Source: JALONO01 sp038209965
GTDB lineage: Bacteria > Bacteroidota > Bacteroidia > Cytophagales > Thermoflexibacteraceae
Reading direction: 5' to 3'
Assembly: GCA_038209965.1 (NCBI GenBank)
Contig: JBBQXF010000101.1
Span: 1-17,021, forward strand
Length of the DNA stretch: 17,021 nt
Part shown: positions 6,053-13,447 of the stretch, one piece after another
Layout of the letters: each line of letters starts with the position of its first letter
Numbering within the stretch: the stretch's first letter is position 1
The notes under the pieces: generated by a model
What the model was told of the DNA's origin: nothing
Database searches by the model: none
The model's input: only the letters and a program-made list of their open reading frames with translations
Position numbers and translations under genes: made by a program

Positions 6053-8362
6053 TTAAAAAAAATAGTTTAGGCGCAAGATGAAGTTGCGACCGGTTTCATC
6101 GGTAAAATAGCGGAAGCGGTTGAGGTAGTCGCGGTAGGCCAAATTGCCCAAATTCCTGATACTGAAATGGATCGCCAGTTTTTGTTTGCCCAAGGGCCAA
6201 GCCAGCCCCGCATCCAGGTGGTAAATGGTATAGCCGCTGGGCGGGGCAGCATAATCGCTTTGGCCCTCATACCGCCGCTGCCGGGCCACGCTCAAGCTGT
6301 TCACCGACAAATAAGCATCTTGCCATCCCAGCCGGTTGGGAACGCGCCACGTGAGGCCATTCTCGATCCGGTCGGTGGGGATCCATGGCAGATAGGCTTG
6401 GTGCGATACATCCCGTGCCCGAACCATCGCGCCTTTGGCGGTGTAGTACACGGCCGGGCCGAGGTTCACCCGCAGCGAACCGTCCAATCCCCAGAAACGC
6501 GCATTGGTTTGGTCATAATTAAACACGGGGAAGGCCCCCCGGATGGTCAATTCGGGCGGTAGCTGTGGATTGAGGTAGATGTAGTTGTCAATTTTGTTGT
6601 AGTACAACGTGGCCTCAAAGCGGATCTTTGGGTTGGTGTATTGAATGGTATTGATCCATTTGTAGGCTTGTTCGGGGCGCAGATCGGCCCGGCCGAACTC
6701 GAGGGCCGCCACCCCGTGGTGCAGCCCTTCGCTGAACAGTTCGTTGGGGGCGGGGGCCCGCCACGCGGAGGCCAAATTGCTCCGAAAATTGAGTTGATCC
6801 GACCATTCAAAGTAAGCGCCCACTGTGCCCGAAACATTGTGGAAGTTAAAATCGGGGCGGGTCAATTGGTCGTTCCGATCAAAGCGCCAAGCCGTTAAAT
6901 GCCGATAATCATAGCGGGCCCCAACTTCCAGTTCAAATGTATTTTTGATCCATTTTTCAATCACAAAAATGCCGCCGCTGCCAGCCCGGTAATCGGGCAC
7001 GAGCGGCCGGATGCCCGTGCCCGGCACATTGTGGTTGTCTTGGAACAGGCCACTGAGGCCCACGCTGCCCTGCAATGGGCCGATTGGCCGGTGCTCCAAT
7101 ACTACGTCCAGGGTATGGGTGATCAATTGAAGGTCCAGGGCCGCCCGATCAGTGGCCGCACTGGATCGCCGCTGATCAAACTCGCGGCGCGAATTGGCCT
7201 GTAGGCCGTATTGGAAGGTCAGTTTGCCCATTTGGCCCATTTGCAAATGGCCATTGGCTTTGAGCAAGTGGTGGGCGATTTTTTGCCGGGGCGATTGAAT
7301 GGCATAAGTAAATTCATCATTAAACCGAACGGGATAAACCGGACGGGGACTTTGGAGGGCAAAATTGAGATCGGTCAAGTTGCCAATGTGCGCACTGGCC
7401 AAGATGCCAATCTCGGTGGAAAAGCGGCTGTAGAAAATTTCACCCCCAAATTTTTCCCGGTGATAGCCCACTGCGCCCGAAAAATTGACCTCTCGCAAGC
7501 CGGTATTGGCCAAAAAATACTGGGGCGTGTGCAGGTTGCCCCCGCGTTTGCCGGTGGCTTGCACCCGCCAGCCGATGCCTCGGGCATAGCCCGCCACGCT
7601 GCCCGAAGCAGTGCCTTGGCGGCCATTGCTTTGGCCCACCAAATACAGTTCGCCGGTGAAGCCCGGGGCGCGGGGCAGATCGGGCGGGGTGACGATGATC
7701 ACCCCGCCGAGCGCATCCGATCCATAGCGCACCGCCGCCGCCCCTTTAATCACTGATAATTTGGTGGCAATGAAAGGATCGATTTCTGGCGCGTGCTCCG
7801 AGCCCCATTGTTGGCCTTCTTGCCGGATGCCATTGTTGAGGATCAGCACCCGGTTGCTGTGCAGCCCGTGGATGATCGGCTTGGCAATGGTCGGGCCGGT
7901 CTGGAGCAAGTTCACCCCGGTGATGTCCCGCAGCGACTCGGCCAAATTTCCGCCCCGGGCCTTGTCCAATTCGGTTTTGTCAAGGCTGGTGGCCAAGTGC
8001 ACGGCCCCGGTAGCCTCGCGCTGGGCTTGCACCGTAACAGCTTCCAGCAGCAAGGTGGTTTCTTCCAACCGGATGGCGAGGTGCAAGCCCGAATCCAGTT
8101 TGCACCGAAATTGTTGATCGGTATAACCCTGATAATGGATTTGTACCTCATATTCCCCCGGACATAGCCGGTCAAAAGAAAAAAAGCCTTCGCCGTTGGT
8201 GATGGTTTGTCTTTTTGGGGTGGTCAATCGGATGCTCGCTTGGCCCAATGAACCGTTTGCACTGGTTACTTTCCCCTCGATTGAGCAGTGGCAACCGGGG
8301 GATTGGGCCAGTACCTGATTGACTGTCAGGCTCAATATCAATAGGGCGGCGAATCTTTGCAC
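6053..8362 (-). CDS. TonB-dependent outer-membrane receptor, ZnuD-like
   Basis: A 769-residue receptor for TonB-driven uptake across the outer membrane. Read from a GTG at 8362 it has a clean signal peptide (MQRFAALLILSLTVNQVLAQ, cut near residue 20). A carboxypeptidase-regulatory-like beta-sandwich follows (about 27-103, IEGKVTSANGSLGQASIRL), then the plug (about 120-230) with HGLHSNRVLILNNGIRQEG and EHAPEID, then a 22-strand-type barrel ending in LRLNYFF. The plug sequence resembles ZnuD-like zinc receptors more than SusC glycan importers. An in-frame ATG at 8407 lies inside the promoter, so it is rejected as the start. The gene heads an operon with the lipoprotein at 5457 and appears to be controlled by a Fur/Zur-type operator. 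Ligand identity (zinc, another metal or a chelate) is inference. Confidence 0.88.
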   Translation of the reverse strand: MQRFAALLILSLTVNQVLAQSPGCHCSIEGKVTSANGSLGQASIRLTTPKRQTITNGEGFFSFDRLCPGEYEVQIHYQGYTDQQFRCKLDSGLHLAIRLEETTLLLEAVTVQAQREATGAVHLATSLDKTELDKARGGNLAESLRDITGVNLLQTGPTIAKPIIHGLHSNRVLILNNGIRQEGQQWGSEHAPEIDPFIATKLSVIKGAAAVRYGSDALGGVIIVTPPDLPRAPGFTGELYLVGQSNGRQGTASGSVAGYARGIGWRVQATGKRGGNLHTPQYFLANTGLREVNFSGAVGYHREKFGGEIFYSRFSTEIGILASAHIGNLTDLNFALQSPRPVYPVRFNDEFTYAIQSPRQKIAHHLLKANGHLQMGQMGKLTFQYGLQANSRREFDQRRSSAATDRAALDLQLITHTLDVVLEHRPIGPLQGSVGLSGLFQDNHNVPGTGIRPLVPDYRAGSGGIFVIEKWIKNTFELEVGARYDYRHLTAWRFDRNDQLTRPDFNFHNVSGTVGAYFEWSDQLNFRSNLASAWRAPAPNELFSEGLHHGVAALEFGRADLRPEQAYKWINTIQYTNPKIRFEATLYYNKIDNYIYLNPQLPPELTIRGAFPVFNYDQTNARFWGLDGSLRVNLGPAVYYTAKGAMVRARDVSHQAYLPWIPTDRIENGLTWRVPNRLGWQDAYLSVNSLSVARQRRYEGQSDYAAPPSGYTIYHLDAGLAWPLGKQKLAIHFSIRNLGNLAYRDYLNRFRYFTDETGRNFILRLNYFF

Positions 8363-8385
8363 TAGTAGTAGTTGAAACAATGTTG

Positions 8386-8415
8386 CAAATATAAGCAAAT
8401 GCAACATAATTGCAA
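8386..8415 (-). promoter_or_regulatory. Promoter of the TonB receptor operon
   Basis: On the minus strand TTG (bases 8415-8413) and TATATTTG (8393-8386) are separated by 19 nt, an exact match to the Bacteroidota TTG / TAnnTTTG promoter. The expected start site near 8379 leaves a leader of about 17 nt before the GTG at 8362 and lies downstream of the ATG at 8407. Confidence 0.75.
8400..8414. promoter_or_regulatory. Candidate Fur/Zur-family operator
   Basis: TGCAACATAATTGCA is a 7-1-7 inverted repeat with half-site TGCAA, sitting between the -33 and -7 elements of the receptor promoter. Fur-superfamily repressors (Fur, Zur, PerR) bind 15-bp 7-1-7 repeats in this position. The neighbouring TTGCAAATATAAGCAA (8383-8398) may be a second weaker site. 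The receptor type suggests Zur, but the regulator is inferred. Confidence 0.5.
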
Positions 8416-8705
8416 AAACGCGCTGACCAGATCAAGCGGGCAAATTTTGAAGAACTTTTAAGCCTGTCAGCGCGAAGGGAAAAGAACGGGAACGGAGCCG
8501 GCCCAAAAAAATTCCGGCTGGGAGAACCCAGTTGGAATTTCACAGTCCTTGTGCCCGTTAAACCCAGTCAAAATTGGTTTGGGGTCAGAGAACAAACCTT
8601 TGAAAATCAAGTCAACCCATCTTTAAAAACCCCTAAAATCATTTTTTGGCTTGGCACAGTTTGATTCTCCGGTGCGCGGCCATTGCACGAACGCTATTTT
8701 TTCGA
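8408..8705. other. Gap between the second lipoprotein and the receptor gene
   Basis: No convincing coding sequence. The gap holds the terminator of the lipoprotein unit (8504-8540), a 9-bp perfect inverted repeat CGCGCTGAC (8419-8427) / GTCAGCGCG (8466-8474) just outside the receptor promoter, and the upstream half of that promoter. Open frames crossing it are shadows without family signatures. Confidence 0.6.
8504..8540 (-). terminator. Intrinsic terminator downstream of lipoprotein paralogue 2
   Basis: Arms AAATTCC (8509-8515) / GGAATTT (8534-8540) and CTGGG (8518-8522) / CCCAG (8527-8531) form a hairpin with a 4-nt loop and a 2x2 internal loop. On the minus strand a run of seven T residues follows directly (8510-8504). 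It separates the lipoprotein unit from the receptor operon, although it lies about 165 nt past the lipoprotein stop. Confidence 0.7.
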
Positions 8706-9281
8706 TTATTCAACGGTTATATTGAAGGTGGCGTCGGCATCGGATACTCCGCCCGCTTGGGGGAAATTGTCGGGCCCAAGGTTAGTAAACCGTTTGTTCA
8801 GGGCGCGGCGCAATACTACCCGCAGTGTACCCCGGCCGGGCGGGCCTGTCTCGATCCGGTTGCCCAAGCCGAGGGGCAGGTTATCGCGATCCGCGTCGGT
8901 ATAGCGGTGCTGCATCAGGCTGGGCGGCACAATCAAAAAGAAAAGCTGGTATTGGTTGTCCAAATCGCGTACTTGGCCGGTCCGATCAGCAATCAACCCC
9001 TTCTCGACAAGCCCAAGACTAATATTGGTATTGAAAACTGAATTGGCCCGGAGCGGCGGGGCCGAGATCATCGGTGCCGCCGCTCCGGGCCCGTCGGGGT
9101 CGATGTAGTTGAAAGTAATGGGCGAGCCGCCAGTGGTGGAGCCAAAAACGATGGTCAGGCTTATGCCGAAGGGATCCGGCACGACGAGGGGGGCGTTGCT
9201 GTCCGAGGTGCAGGCAGCCAGTCCGGCCAACAGTGACAAATGACCGACCTGCCGCAAGACCTTTTTTAAGTGAGTGTGCAT
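8706..9281 (-). CDS. Small lipoprotein, paralogue 2 of the receptor-linked family
   Basis: A 191-residue predicted lipoprotein with a signal peptide and lipobox LAAC (C24), followed by TSDSNAPLVVPD. It aligns along its whole length with the 189-residue lipoprotein at 5457. Shared blocks are ITFNYIDPDGPG versus VVFSFLDADGPG, APPLRAN versus APALRAN, QHRYTDADRDNLPLGLGNR versus QHTYSDTDASNRPIGLANR, and GTLRVVLRRALNK versus GALRVILRHELNK. Both end in QAGG followed by a short strand. The ATG at 9281 gives a proper n-region (MHTHLKKVLR). It has its own -7 element and terminator, so it is a separate unit upstream of the receptor. A shared ligand or receptor-accessory role is likely but unproven. Confidence 0.8.
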   Translation of the reverse strand: MHTHLKKVLRQVGHLSLLAGLAACTSDSNAPLVVPDPFGISLTIVFGSTTGGSPITFNYIDPDGPGAAAPMISAPPLRANSVFNTNISLGLVEKGLIADRTGQVRDLDNQYQLFFLIVPPSLMQHRYTDADRDNLPLGLGNRIETGPPGRGTLRVVLRRALNKRFTNLGPDNFPQAGGVSDADATFNITVE

Positions 9282-9302
9282 TGGTTATATTATTGAGAAA
9301 GA

Positions 9303-9310
9303 CAAAGTTA
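9303..9310 (-). promoter_or_regulatory. -7 promoter element for lipoprotein paralogue 2
   Basis: TAACTTTG on the minus strand is a perfect TAnnTTTG match, 21 nt upstream of the ATG at 9281. No TTG is found at the -33 distance, where the sequence is instead the arm of a hairpin. No TGCAA-type operator is visible here, unlike at the receptor promoter. Confidence 0.5.
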
Positions 9311-9344
9311 AGCCCACTTTTCCTGATCCGAGATCAGGTGGGCT
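9311..9344 (-). terminator. Hairpin terminator downstream of the fucosidase gene
   Basis: Read on the minus strand, AGCCCA CCTGATC TCG GATCAGG AAAAG TGGGCT folds with a 7-bp inner stem, a 3-nt loop and a 6-bp outer stem after a 5-nt bulge, then runs into T-rich sequence (TTAACTTTGTCTTTCTC). It lies about 105 nt past the fucosidase stop and abuts the next promoter. Confidence 0.55.
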
Positions 9345-9450
9345 GTTTTATTGATGAGGCCAGACCAAAATGGGGCTGGGGGTTGTCAAAAGGACAAACC
9401 GTTGTAAATCGCCTCGCGGTCAGAACAACCTGGCGAGCTTGATCGCCCAA

Positions 9451-10926
9451 TTATTTGAGCGATTCCAACTCGGCCCAATAGCCTTCTTTGGCCGAAGCTT
9501 TGAACAGTCCCAGTTCGGCAATGACCGGACAGGCGGTAGCTTGCTGGACGACCAACCGCACCCGATCCGTGGTCACGGGGGCGAAGCGCAACAAGCGTTT
9601 ATAACCGATGGTCGTGCCCTGCCCGATTTCCTGCCACCGCTCTCCCACCCAAGCTTGCAGGGCAAACTGCTCCACCCGCTGGCCCAGTTTGATGAATTCT
9701 TGGATCGAGGCCCGGTCAAACGTTTGGGGAGCGGCCAATTTTACCTCCACCGAGGCGGCGGTCACGGAATCATCGGTGGCCCAGTAAGTGGTTTGATCCC
9801 CGTCCGTCAACTGGTTGGGGGCGTACTGGGCCGAGTTGCCCCGGTGGTTGCTGGCAGTGGCGGGCTGGCGGGCTGCCAAGTTGGTGCGAAAGGTTTCCTC
9901 CACTACGGAGCGCCATTCTTGGAGCCGGGCCACATCATTTTCGTGGAACAGTCCCCGTTGATCCGGGGGAATGTTGAGCAGGAGCGTCCCGTTCCGCCCC
10001 ACGGATTTGTAGTAAATTTCCAACAAATGATCCAGACTTTTCACCGCATTATCTTCTTTGGGGTGATAAAACCAACCGGGCCGGATGGAAACATCGCACT
10101 CGCCCACGATCCAATGTGTACCCTTGGGATCGCCCCGGTTGAGGTAGCGCGAGTCAGCTTTGCCCACATCCACGCTATCGGGATGGAGCATCGACCAGTT
10201 GGTGGGCCCGGCAATGCCCTTTTCGTTGCCAATCCAGCGGATGTCCGGGCCTTCGTCGGAGAACATGAGCGCGTTGGGTTGCAATTCGCGCACGAGCTGG
10301 CGGTAAGCTGTAAAATCGTACTCCATATCTTTGGCGTTGGGCCCTTTGGCCCCGTCAAACCAAACCTCGGCCACTTCGCCATATTCGGTCATGAGTTCGC
10401 GCAACTGGCTGAGATAGTAGGTATTATAGTTGGCGGTTCCATAGCTGGCCTCGTGCATGTCCCAAGGCGAGAGGTAAAGGCCCAACTTGATGCCGGCCGC
10501 GCGGCAGGCATCGGCCACTTCGCGCACCACATCGCCTTGGCCGTTTTTCCAAGGGCTGTTCTTGACCGAGTGTTCGGTAAATTTACTGGGCCAAAGACAA
10601 AAGCCGTCGTGGTGCTTGGCCGTGAGGATGAGCGTGCGGATCCCGGCAGTTTGGCAAGCCTGCACCCATTGCTTGACATCGAGGGCAGACGGGGCAAAGA
10701 TCTGGGGGTCTTCTTGCCCCGTGCCCCATTCGCGATCGGTAAATGTATTGACCCCAAAATGGGCAAAACCAATGAGTTCCCGGGACTGGTAGGCCAGTTG
10801 CTGGGACGATGGCACCACTGCGAGCGGGGCCACTGGTTCAGTCGGTTGATTTTTCTGGACAGTACCAGATTGGCACGCTCCACACAAAATGGTCAATAAG
10901 TACAAAAGCAAACCGGGATTTTTCAT
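9451..10926 (-). CDS. GH29 alpha-L-fucosidase with C-terminal F5/8-type (CBM32-like) domain, predicted lipoprotein
   Basis: A 491-residue exo-alpha-L-fucosidase that should release fucose from host- or algal-type glycans. Its N-terminal hydrophobic segment ends in LCGAC (C18), an imperfect lipobox, without acidic residues after the cysteine, so periplasmic anchoring is likelier than surface export. The GH29 barrel shows the substrate-binding HFGVNTFTDREWG (56-68) and LTAKHHDGFCLWPS (101-114). WFDG carries the nucleophile D191, and IRWIGNE holds E235, the best candidate acid/base by its spacing in subfamily B. Residues about 355-480 (LAARQPATASNHRGN..., QLTDGDQTTYWATDD) form an F5/8 type C domain. 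No SusC/SusD genes or other glycosidases are nearby, so it is not in a typical polysaccharide-utilisation locus. Confidence 0.93.
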   Translation of the reverse strand: MKNPGLLLYLLTILCGACQSGTVQKNQPTEPVAPLAVVPSSQQLAYQSRELIGFAHFGVNTFTDREWGTGQEDPQIFAPSALDVKQWVQACQTAGIRTLILTAKHHDGFCLWPSKFTEHSVKNSPWKNGQGDVVREVADACRAAGIKLGLYLSPWDMHEASYGTANYNTYYLSQLRELMTEYGEVAEVWFDGAKGPNAKDMEYDFTAYRQLVRELQPNALMFSDEGPDIRWIGNEKGIAGPTNWSMLHPDSVDVGKADSRYLNRGDPKGTHWIVGECDVSIRPGWFYHPKEDNAVKSLDHLLEIYYKSVGRNGTLLLNIPPDQRGLFHENDVARLQEWRSVVEETFRTNLAARQPATASNHRGNSAQYAPNQLTDGDQTTYWATDDSVTAASVEVKLAAPQTFDRASIQEFIKLGQRVEQFALQAWVGERWQEIGQGTTIGYKRLLRFAPVTTDRVRLVVQQATACPVIAELGLFKASAKEGYWAELESLK

Positions 10927-10957
10927 GATAGCAGGACAGTATTAGTTGGCTTCAGGC

Positions 10958-10965
10958 CAAAAATA
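10958..10965 (-). promoter_or_regulatory. -7 promoter element for the fucosidase gene
   Basis: TATTTTTG on the minus strand is a perfect TAnnTTTG match, 31 nt upstream of the ATG at 10926. A -33 TTG is not obvious. The position fits a leader of about 25 nt. Confidence 0.5.
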
Positions 10966-10972
10966 GGTAATT

Positions 10973-11069
10973 TTTGGGAGCGATCACCCATCGGAAAGCA
11001 GCCAACTAGCCCGTCAAGTGGCTGCCCATTGCCAACGGTTTGGCTCTAAGCCAACTTTCCGCTCCCAAA
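10973..11069. repeat. 97-bp imperfect palindromic element between divergent genes
   Basis: Outer arms TTTGGGAGCG (10973-10982) and CGCTCCCAAA (11060-11069) are perfect inverted repeats. A second pair, CGGAAAG (10992-10998) and CTTTCCG (11055-11061), continues the stem across a 9-nt bulge. Inside lie two more hairpins: GCAGCCA (10998-11004) / TGGCTGC (11019-11025), and TTGGCT (11040-11045) / AGCCAA (11049-11054). It contains no ORF and sits between the fucosidase and prc promoters. It could be a MITE-like remnant or a regulatory cruciform. Confidence 0.5.
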
Positions 11070-11096
11070 TAACGTTAAACCTTCAGAAATAGCACC

Positions 11097-11113
11097 TATT
11101 TTTGCTATATTTG
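11097..11113 (+). promoter_or_regulatory. Two overlapping -7 elements upstream of prc
   Basis: TATTTTTG (11097-11104) and TATATTTG (11106-11113) are both perfect TAnnTTTG matches. A TTG codon at 11102 that would extend the prc frame lies inside them, so it cannot be the usual start; ATG 11135 or 11150 is downstream of the expected transcription start. Confidence 0.6.
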
Positions 11114-11134
11114 TCCAAAAGCAACCCAGTTTTT

Positions 11135-13297
11135 ATGTTTAAGCCGCTTATGAGAAAGAGGTTTTTGATTGCCACGGCGGTGGTAGTGCCGCTTATTGTG
11201 TTGGGATCGTACATGTTACCTTCTTATACCAACCCCTATGCACTCCGTTCAGACATGTCCAAAGAGGAGGTGTTGCTCAAATTGGTTATGCAAAACTTGA
11301 ACACTGGCCACGTTTCTGAACACACTATTGACAACAAGTTTTCTGAAGAAGTCTACAAGGAATACATCCAGAACTTGGATTTCAATAAATTGTACTTGCT
11401 GGAAAGCGATGTGAAGGATTTGACCAGATTCAAGGACAAGCTTGACGATGAGATCAATGAAGGCAAGTATGCCTTTTTTGAAACTTCCAATGAAGTATGG
11501 AACAAGCGCCTGGTACAAGCCGAAGGTTTCGCCAATGAAATATTGGCCCAGCCGTTGGATTATAGCAAAGAGGAAAGTTTTGAAACCGACGACGAGAAGC
11601 GGGTCTTTGCCAAAACTGAGGCCGAAATGAAAGAAAATTGGCGCAAATACTTGAAGCTTTTGGCTTTGCCGCGTTTGGTGAGTGTCACCGAAATTCAAGA
11701 AAATGCGCTCAAATTGGTAAAAGAAGGCAAGAAAAAAGCGGAGGAAGTCAAGATCAAGTCGGAAGCCGAGTTGGAGAAAGAAACCCGGGAAGGACTGGCC
11801 AAGGACATGAAAAACTTGTTCAGCATGTACCGGGAAATGGACAAGCCAGAGCGGCTGGCCCGCTACTTGAACGCTATCACAGCGGCCTATGACCCCCACA
11901 CCAGCTATTACGCCCCGCGCAACAAAGAACGGTTTGACGAAGATTTTTCGGGCAAGTTTGAAGGGATCGGAGCCATGTTACAGCAGCGCGATGGAACTAT
12001 CAAAGTTTCCGAGATCATCGTTGGCAGTGCCTCATGGCGGCAGGGCCAGCTCAAGGCGGGTGATGTCATCCTCAAAGTAGCCCAAGGAGCGGCAGAAGCG
12101 ATCGATATCACCACCATGCGGCTGGACAACGCCGTACGCCTGATCAAGGGCAAGAAGGGATCGGAAGTCCGCCTGACGGTGCAAAAACCAGATGGCAGCT
12201 TGATCATCATCCCGATTGTCCGCGACATAGTGCTCAAGGAAGAAACTTATGCCAAGTCGGTGATCATTAACCGGCCCATTGACAACAAAAAGATCGGGTA
12301 TATTTCTTTGCCCGGTTTTTACGCAGATTTCAGCAATTCGGGCGGCGGGCGGCAATGCGCGGAGGATGTGAAAACTGAACTCGAAAAATTAAAAGCCGAG
12401 GGAGCCGAGGGAGTGGTGTTGGATTTGCGCAACAACGGCGGCGGATCACTGCAAGAAGTAATCAAGATGGTGGGCTTGTTCATCGAGAAAGGCCCGGTGG
12501 TCCAGGTCAAAGATCGGTTTGAAGGGGTGAAGATTTATGATGACCGCGATGCCTCCATCACTTACGATGGTCCGTTGGCAGTGATGGTGAATTCTTACAG
12601 CGCATCGGCTTCCGAAATTTTGGCTGGTGCCATCCAAGATTACAAACGGGGCGTTATCATCGGGGGGGCCTCCACTTTTGGCAAGGGTACGGTGCAAACC
12701 ATCGTCGATCTCGATCGGATGCTGCCAGCCGCCTACAACGATGTCAAACCGTTGGGATCGCTGTTCCTGACCATCCAGAAATTTTACCGGATCAACGGTG
12801 GAACCAACCAACTCAAGGGGGTCATCCCTGATATTGTCCTGCCCGACAACTATACTTATCTGAAAGTGGGCGAAAAAGAAGAGCAGAACCCCTTGCCTTG
12901 GGACGAAATTTCGCCAGCCAAATATGTGGCTTGGCGGTCGTTGGGCGGCAAAATGGGCACTCTGAAAACCAGTAGCCAACAACGAGTGAGCCAGAACGCC
13001 ACCTTCTCGTTGATCAACAAAAACGCTGAACGGCTCAGAACCGAGCGCGACCAAACCGTTGTGACGCTGAGCTTGGTCAAGTATCGGGCAGAATTGGCCA
13101 GGGATCGCGAAGAGGCCAAAAAGTACGAAGGCATTAACAACTTCAGTTCTGGCATTACCCTGTTCAACCCCAAGGTCGATTTGACCGAAATCAACTTGGA
13201 CAGCACCCGGGTTCAGAAAAACAAAGTTTGGTTGGATGGTCTGAAAAAAGACATCTACCTTAATGAGACTTTGATGGTGATGAAGGATATGATGTAG
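11135..13297 (+). CDS. prc: Tail-specific C-terminal processing protease Prc (peptidase S41A)
   Basis: A 720-residue periplasmic serine protease that degrades or trims proteins from their C-termini and probably acts in envelope maintenance. The start is ATG 11135 (MFKPLMRKRFLIATAVVV); ATG 11150 (MRKRFLIA) is equally plausible. A signal/anchor helix is followed by an N-terminal helical domain (about 45-260, with NLDFNKLYLLESDV typical of Prc). Then come a PDZ domain (about 275-360, FEGIGAMLQQ, LKAGDVIL) and the S41 core with VVLDLRNNGGGSL. The Ser-Lys dyad is S491 (YSASASEI) and K517 (FGKGTVQ), with D502 in IQDYKR. The C-terminal DUF3340-type region follows. The whole arrangement and length match E. 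coli Prc (Tsp). It stands alone between its own promoter and a strong terminator. Confidence 0.96.
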   Translation: MFKPLMRKRFLIATAVVVPLIVLGSYMLPSYTNPYALRSDMSKEEVLLKLVMQNLNTGHVSEHTIDNKFSEEVYKEYIQNLDFNKLYLLESDVKDLTRFKDKLDDEINEGKYAFFETSNEVWNKRLVQAEGFANEILAQPLDYSKEESFETDDEKRVFAKTEAEMKENWRKYLKLLALPRLVSVTEIQENALKLVKEGKKKAEEVKIKSEAELEKETREGLAKDMKNLFSMYREMDKPERLARYLNAITAAYDPHTSYYAPRNKERFDEDFSGKFEGIGAMLQQRDGTIKVSEIIVGSASWRQGQLKAGDVILKVAQGAAEAIDITTMRLDNAVRLIKGKKGSEVRLTVQKPDGSLIIIPIVRDIVLKEETYAKSVIINRPIDNKKIGYISLPGFYADFSNSGGGRQCAEDVKTELEKLKAEGAEGVVLDLRNNGGGSLQEVIKMVGLFIEKGPVVQVKDRFEGVKIYDDRDASITYDGPLAVMVNSYSASASEILAGAIQDYKRGVIIGGASTFGKGTVQTIVDLDRMLPAAYNDVKPLGSLFLTIQKFYRINGGTNQLKGVIPDIVLPDNYTYLKVGEKEEQNPLPWDEISPAKYVAWRSLGGKMGTLKTSSQQRVSQNATFSLINKNAERLRTERDQTVVTLSLVKYRAELARDREEAKKYEGINNFSSGITLFNPKVDLTEINLDSTRVQKNKVWLDGLKKDIYLNETLMVMKDMM

Positions 13298-13317
13298 ACA
13301 ATCAATGTCACCTGATC

Positions 13318-13375
13318 GAACAAGCCTTGGCAAAAGTCGCAAAACTTTGCCAAGGCTTGTTCTTTGGGCCTTTTT
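13318..13375 (+). terminator. Strong intrinsic terminator after prc
   Basis: A 17-bp perfect stem, GAACAAGCCTTGGCAAA (13318-13334) with TTTGCCAAGGCTTGTTC (13346-13362), has an 11-nt loop. It is followed by TTT and, after GGGCC, by TTTTT (13371-13375). It lies 20 nt past the prc stop. Confidence 0.92.
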
Positions 13376-13418
13376 CGATCGTTGGCCCCTGAACGGAAAG
13401 AATCTAAGAATCTTCACT

Positions 13419-13426
13419 TAATTTTG
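13419..13426 (+). promoter_or_regulatory. -7 promoter element for the polyprenyl synthase gene
   Basis: TAATTTTG is a perfect TAnnTTTG match, 21 nt before the ATG at 13448 and downstream of the prc terminator. No TTG occurs 19-21 nt upstream. Confidence 0.5.
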
Positions 13427-13447
13427 GCCAGACATTGCTGTCCGCTT

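Noticed and set aside
8405..8407. ATG start for the TonB receptor
   Set aside because: It lies upstream of the -7 box of an exact promoter and within the palindrome. The GTG 45 nt downstream gives a better signal peptide.
9370..10899. 509-codon plus-strand frame
   Set aside because: It is antisense to the GH29 fucosidase, which shows clear catalytic motifs. The long open shadow arises from high GC at codon positions.
13364..13447. N-terminal extension of the polyprenyl synthase from a TTG
   Set aside because: The TTG is inside the prc terminator and upstream of the -7 element; the extension has no family similarity.
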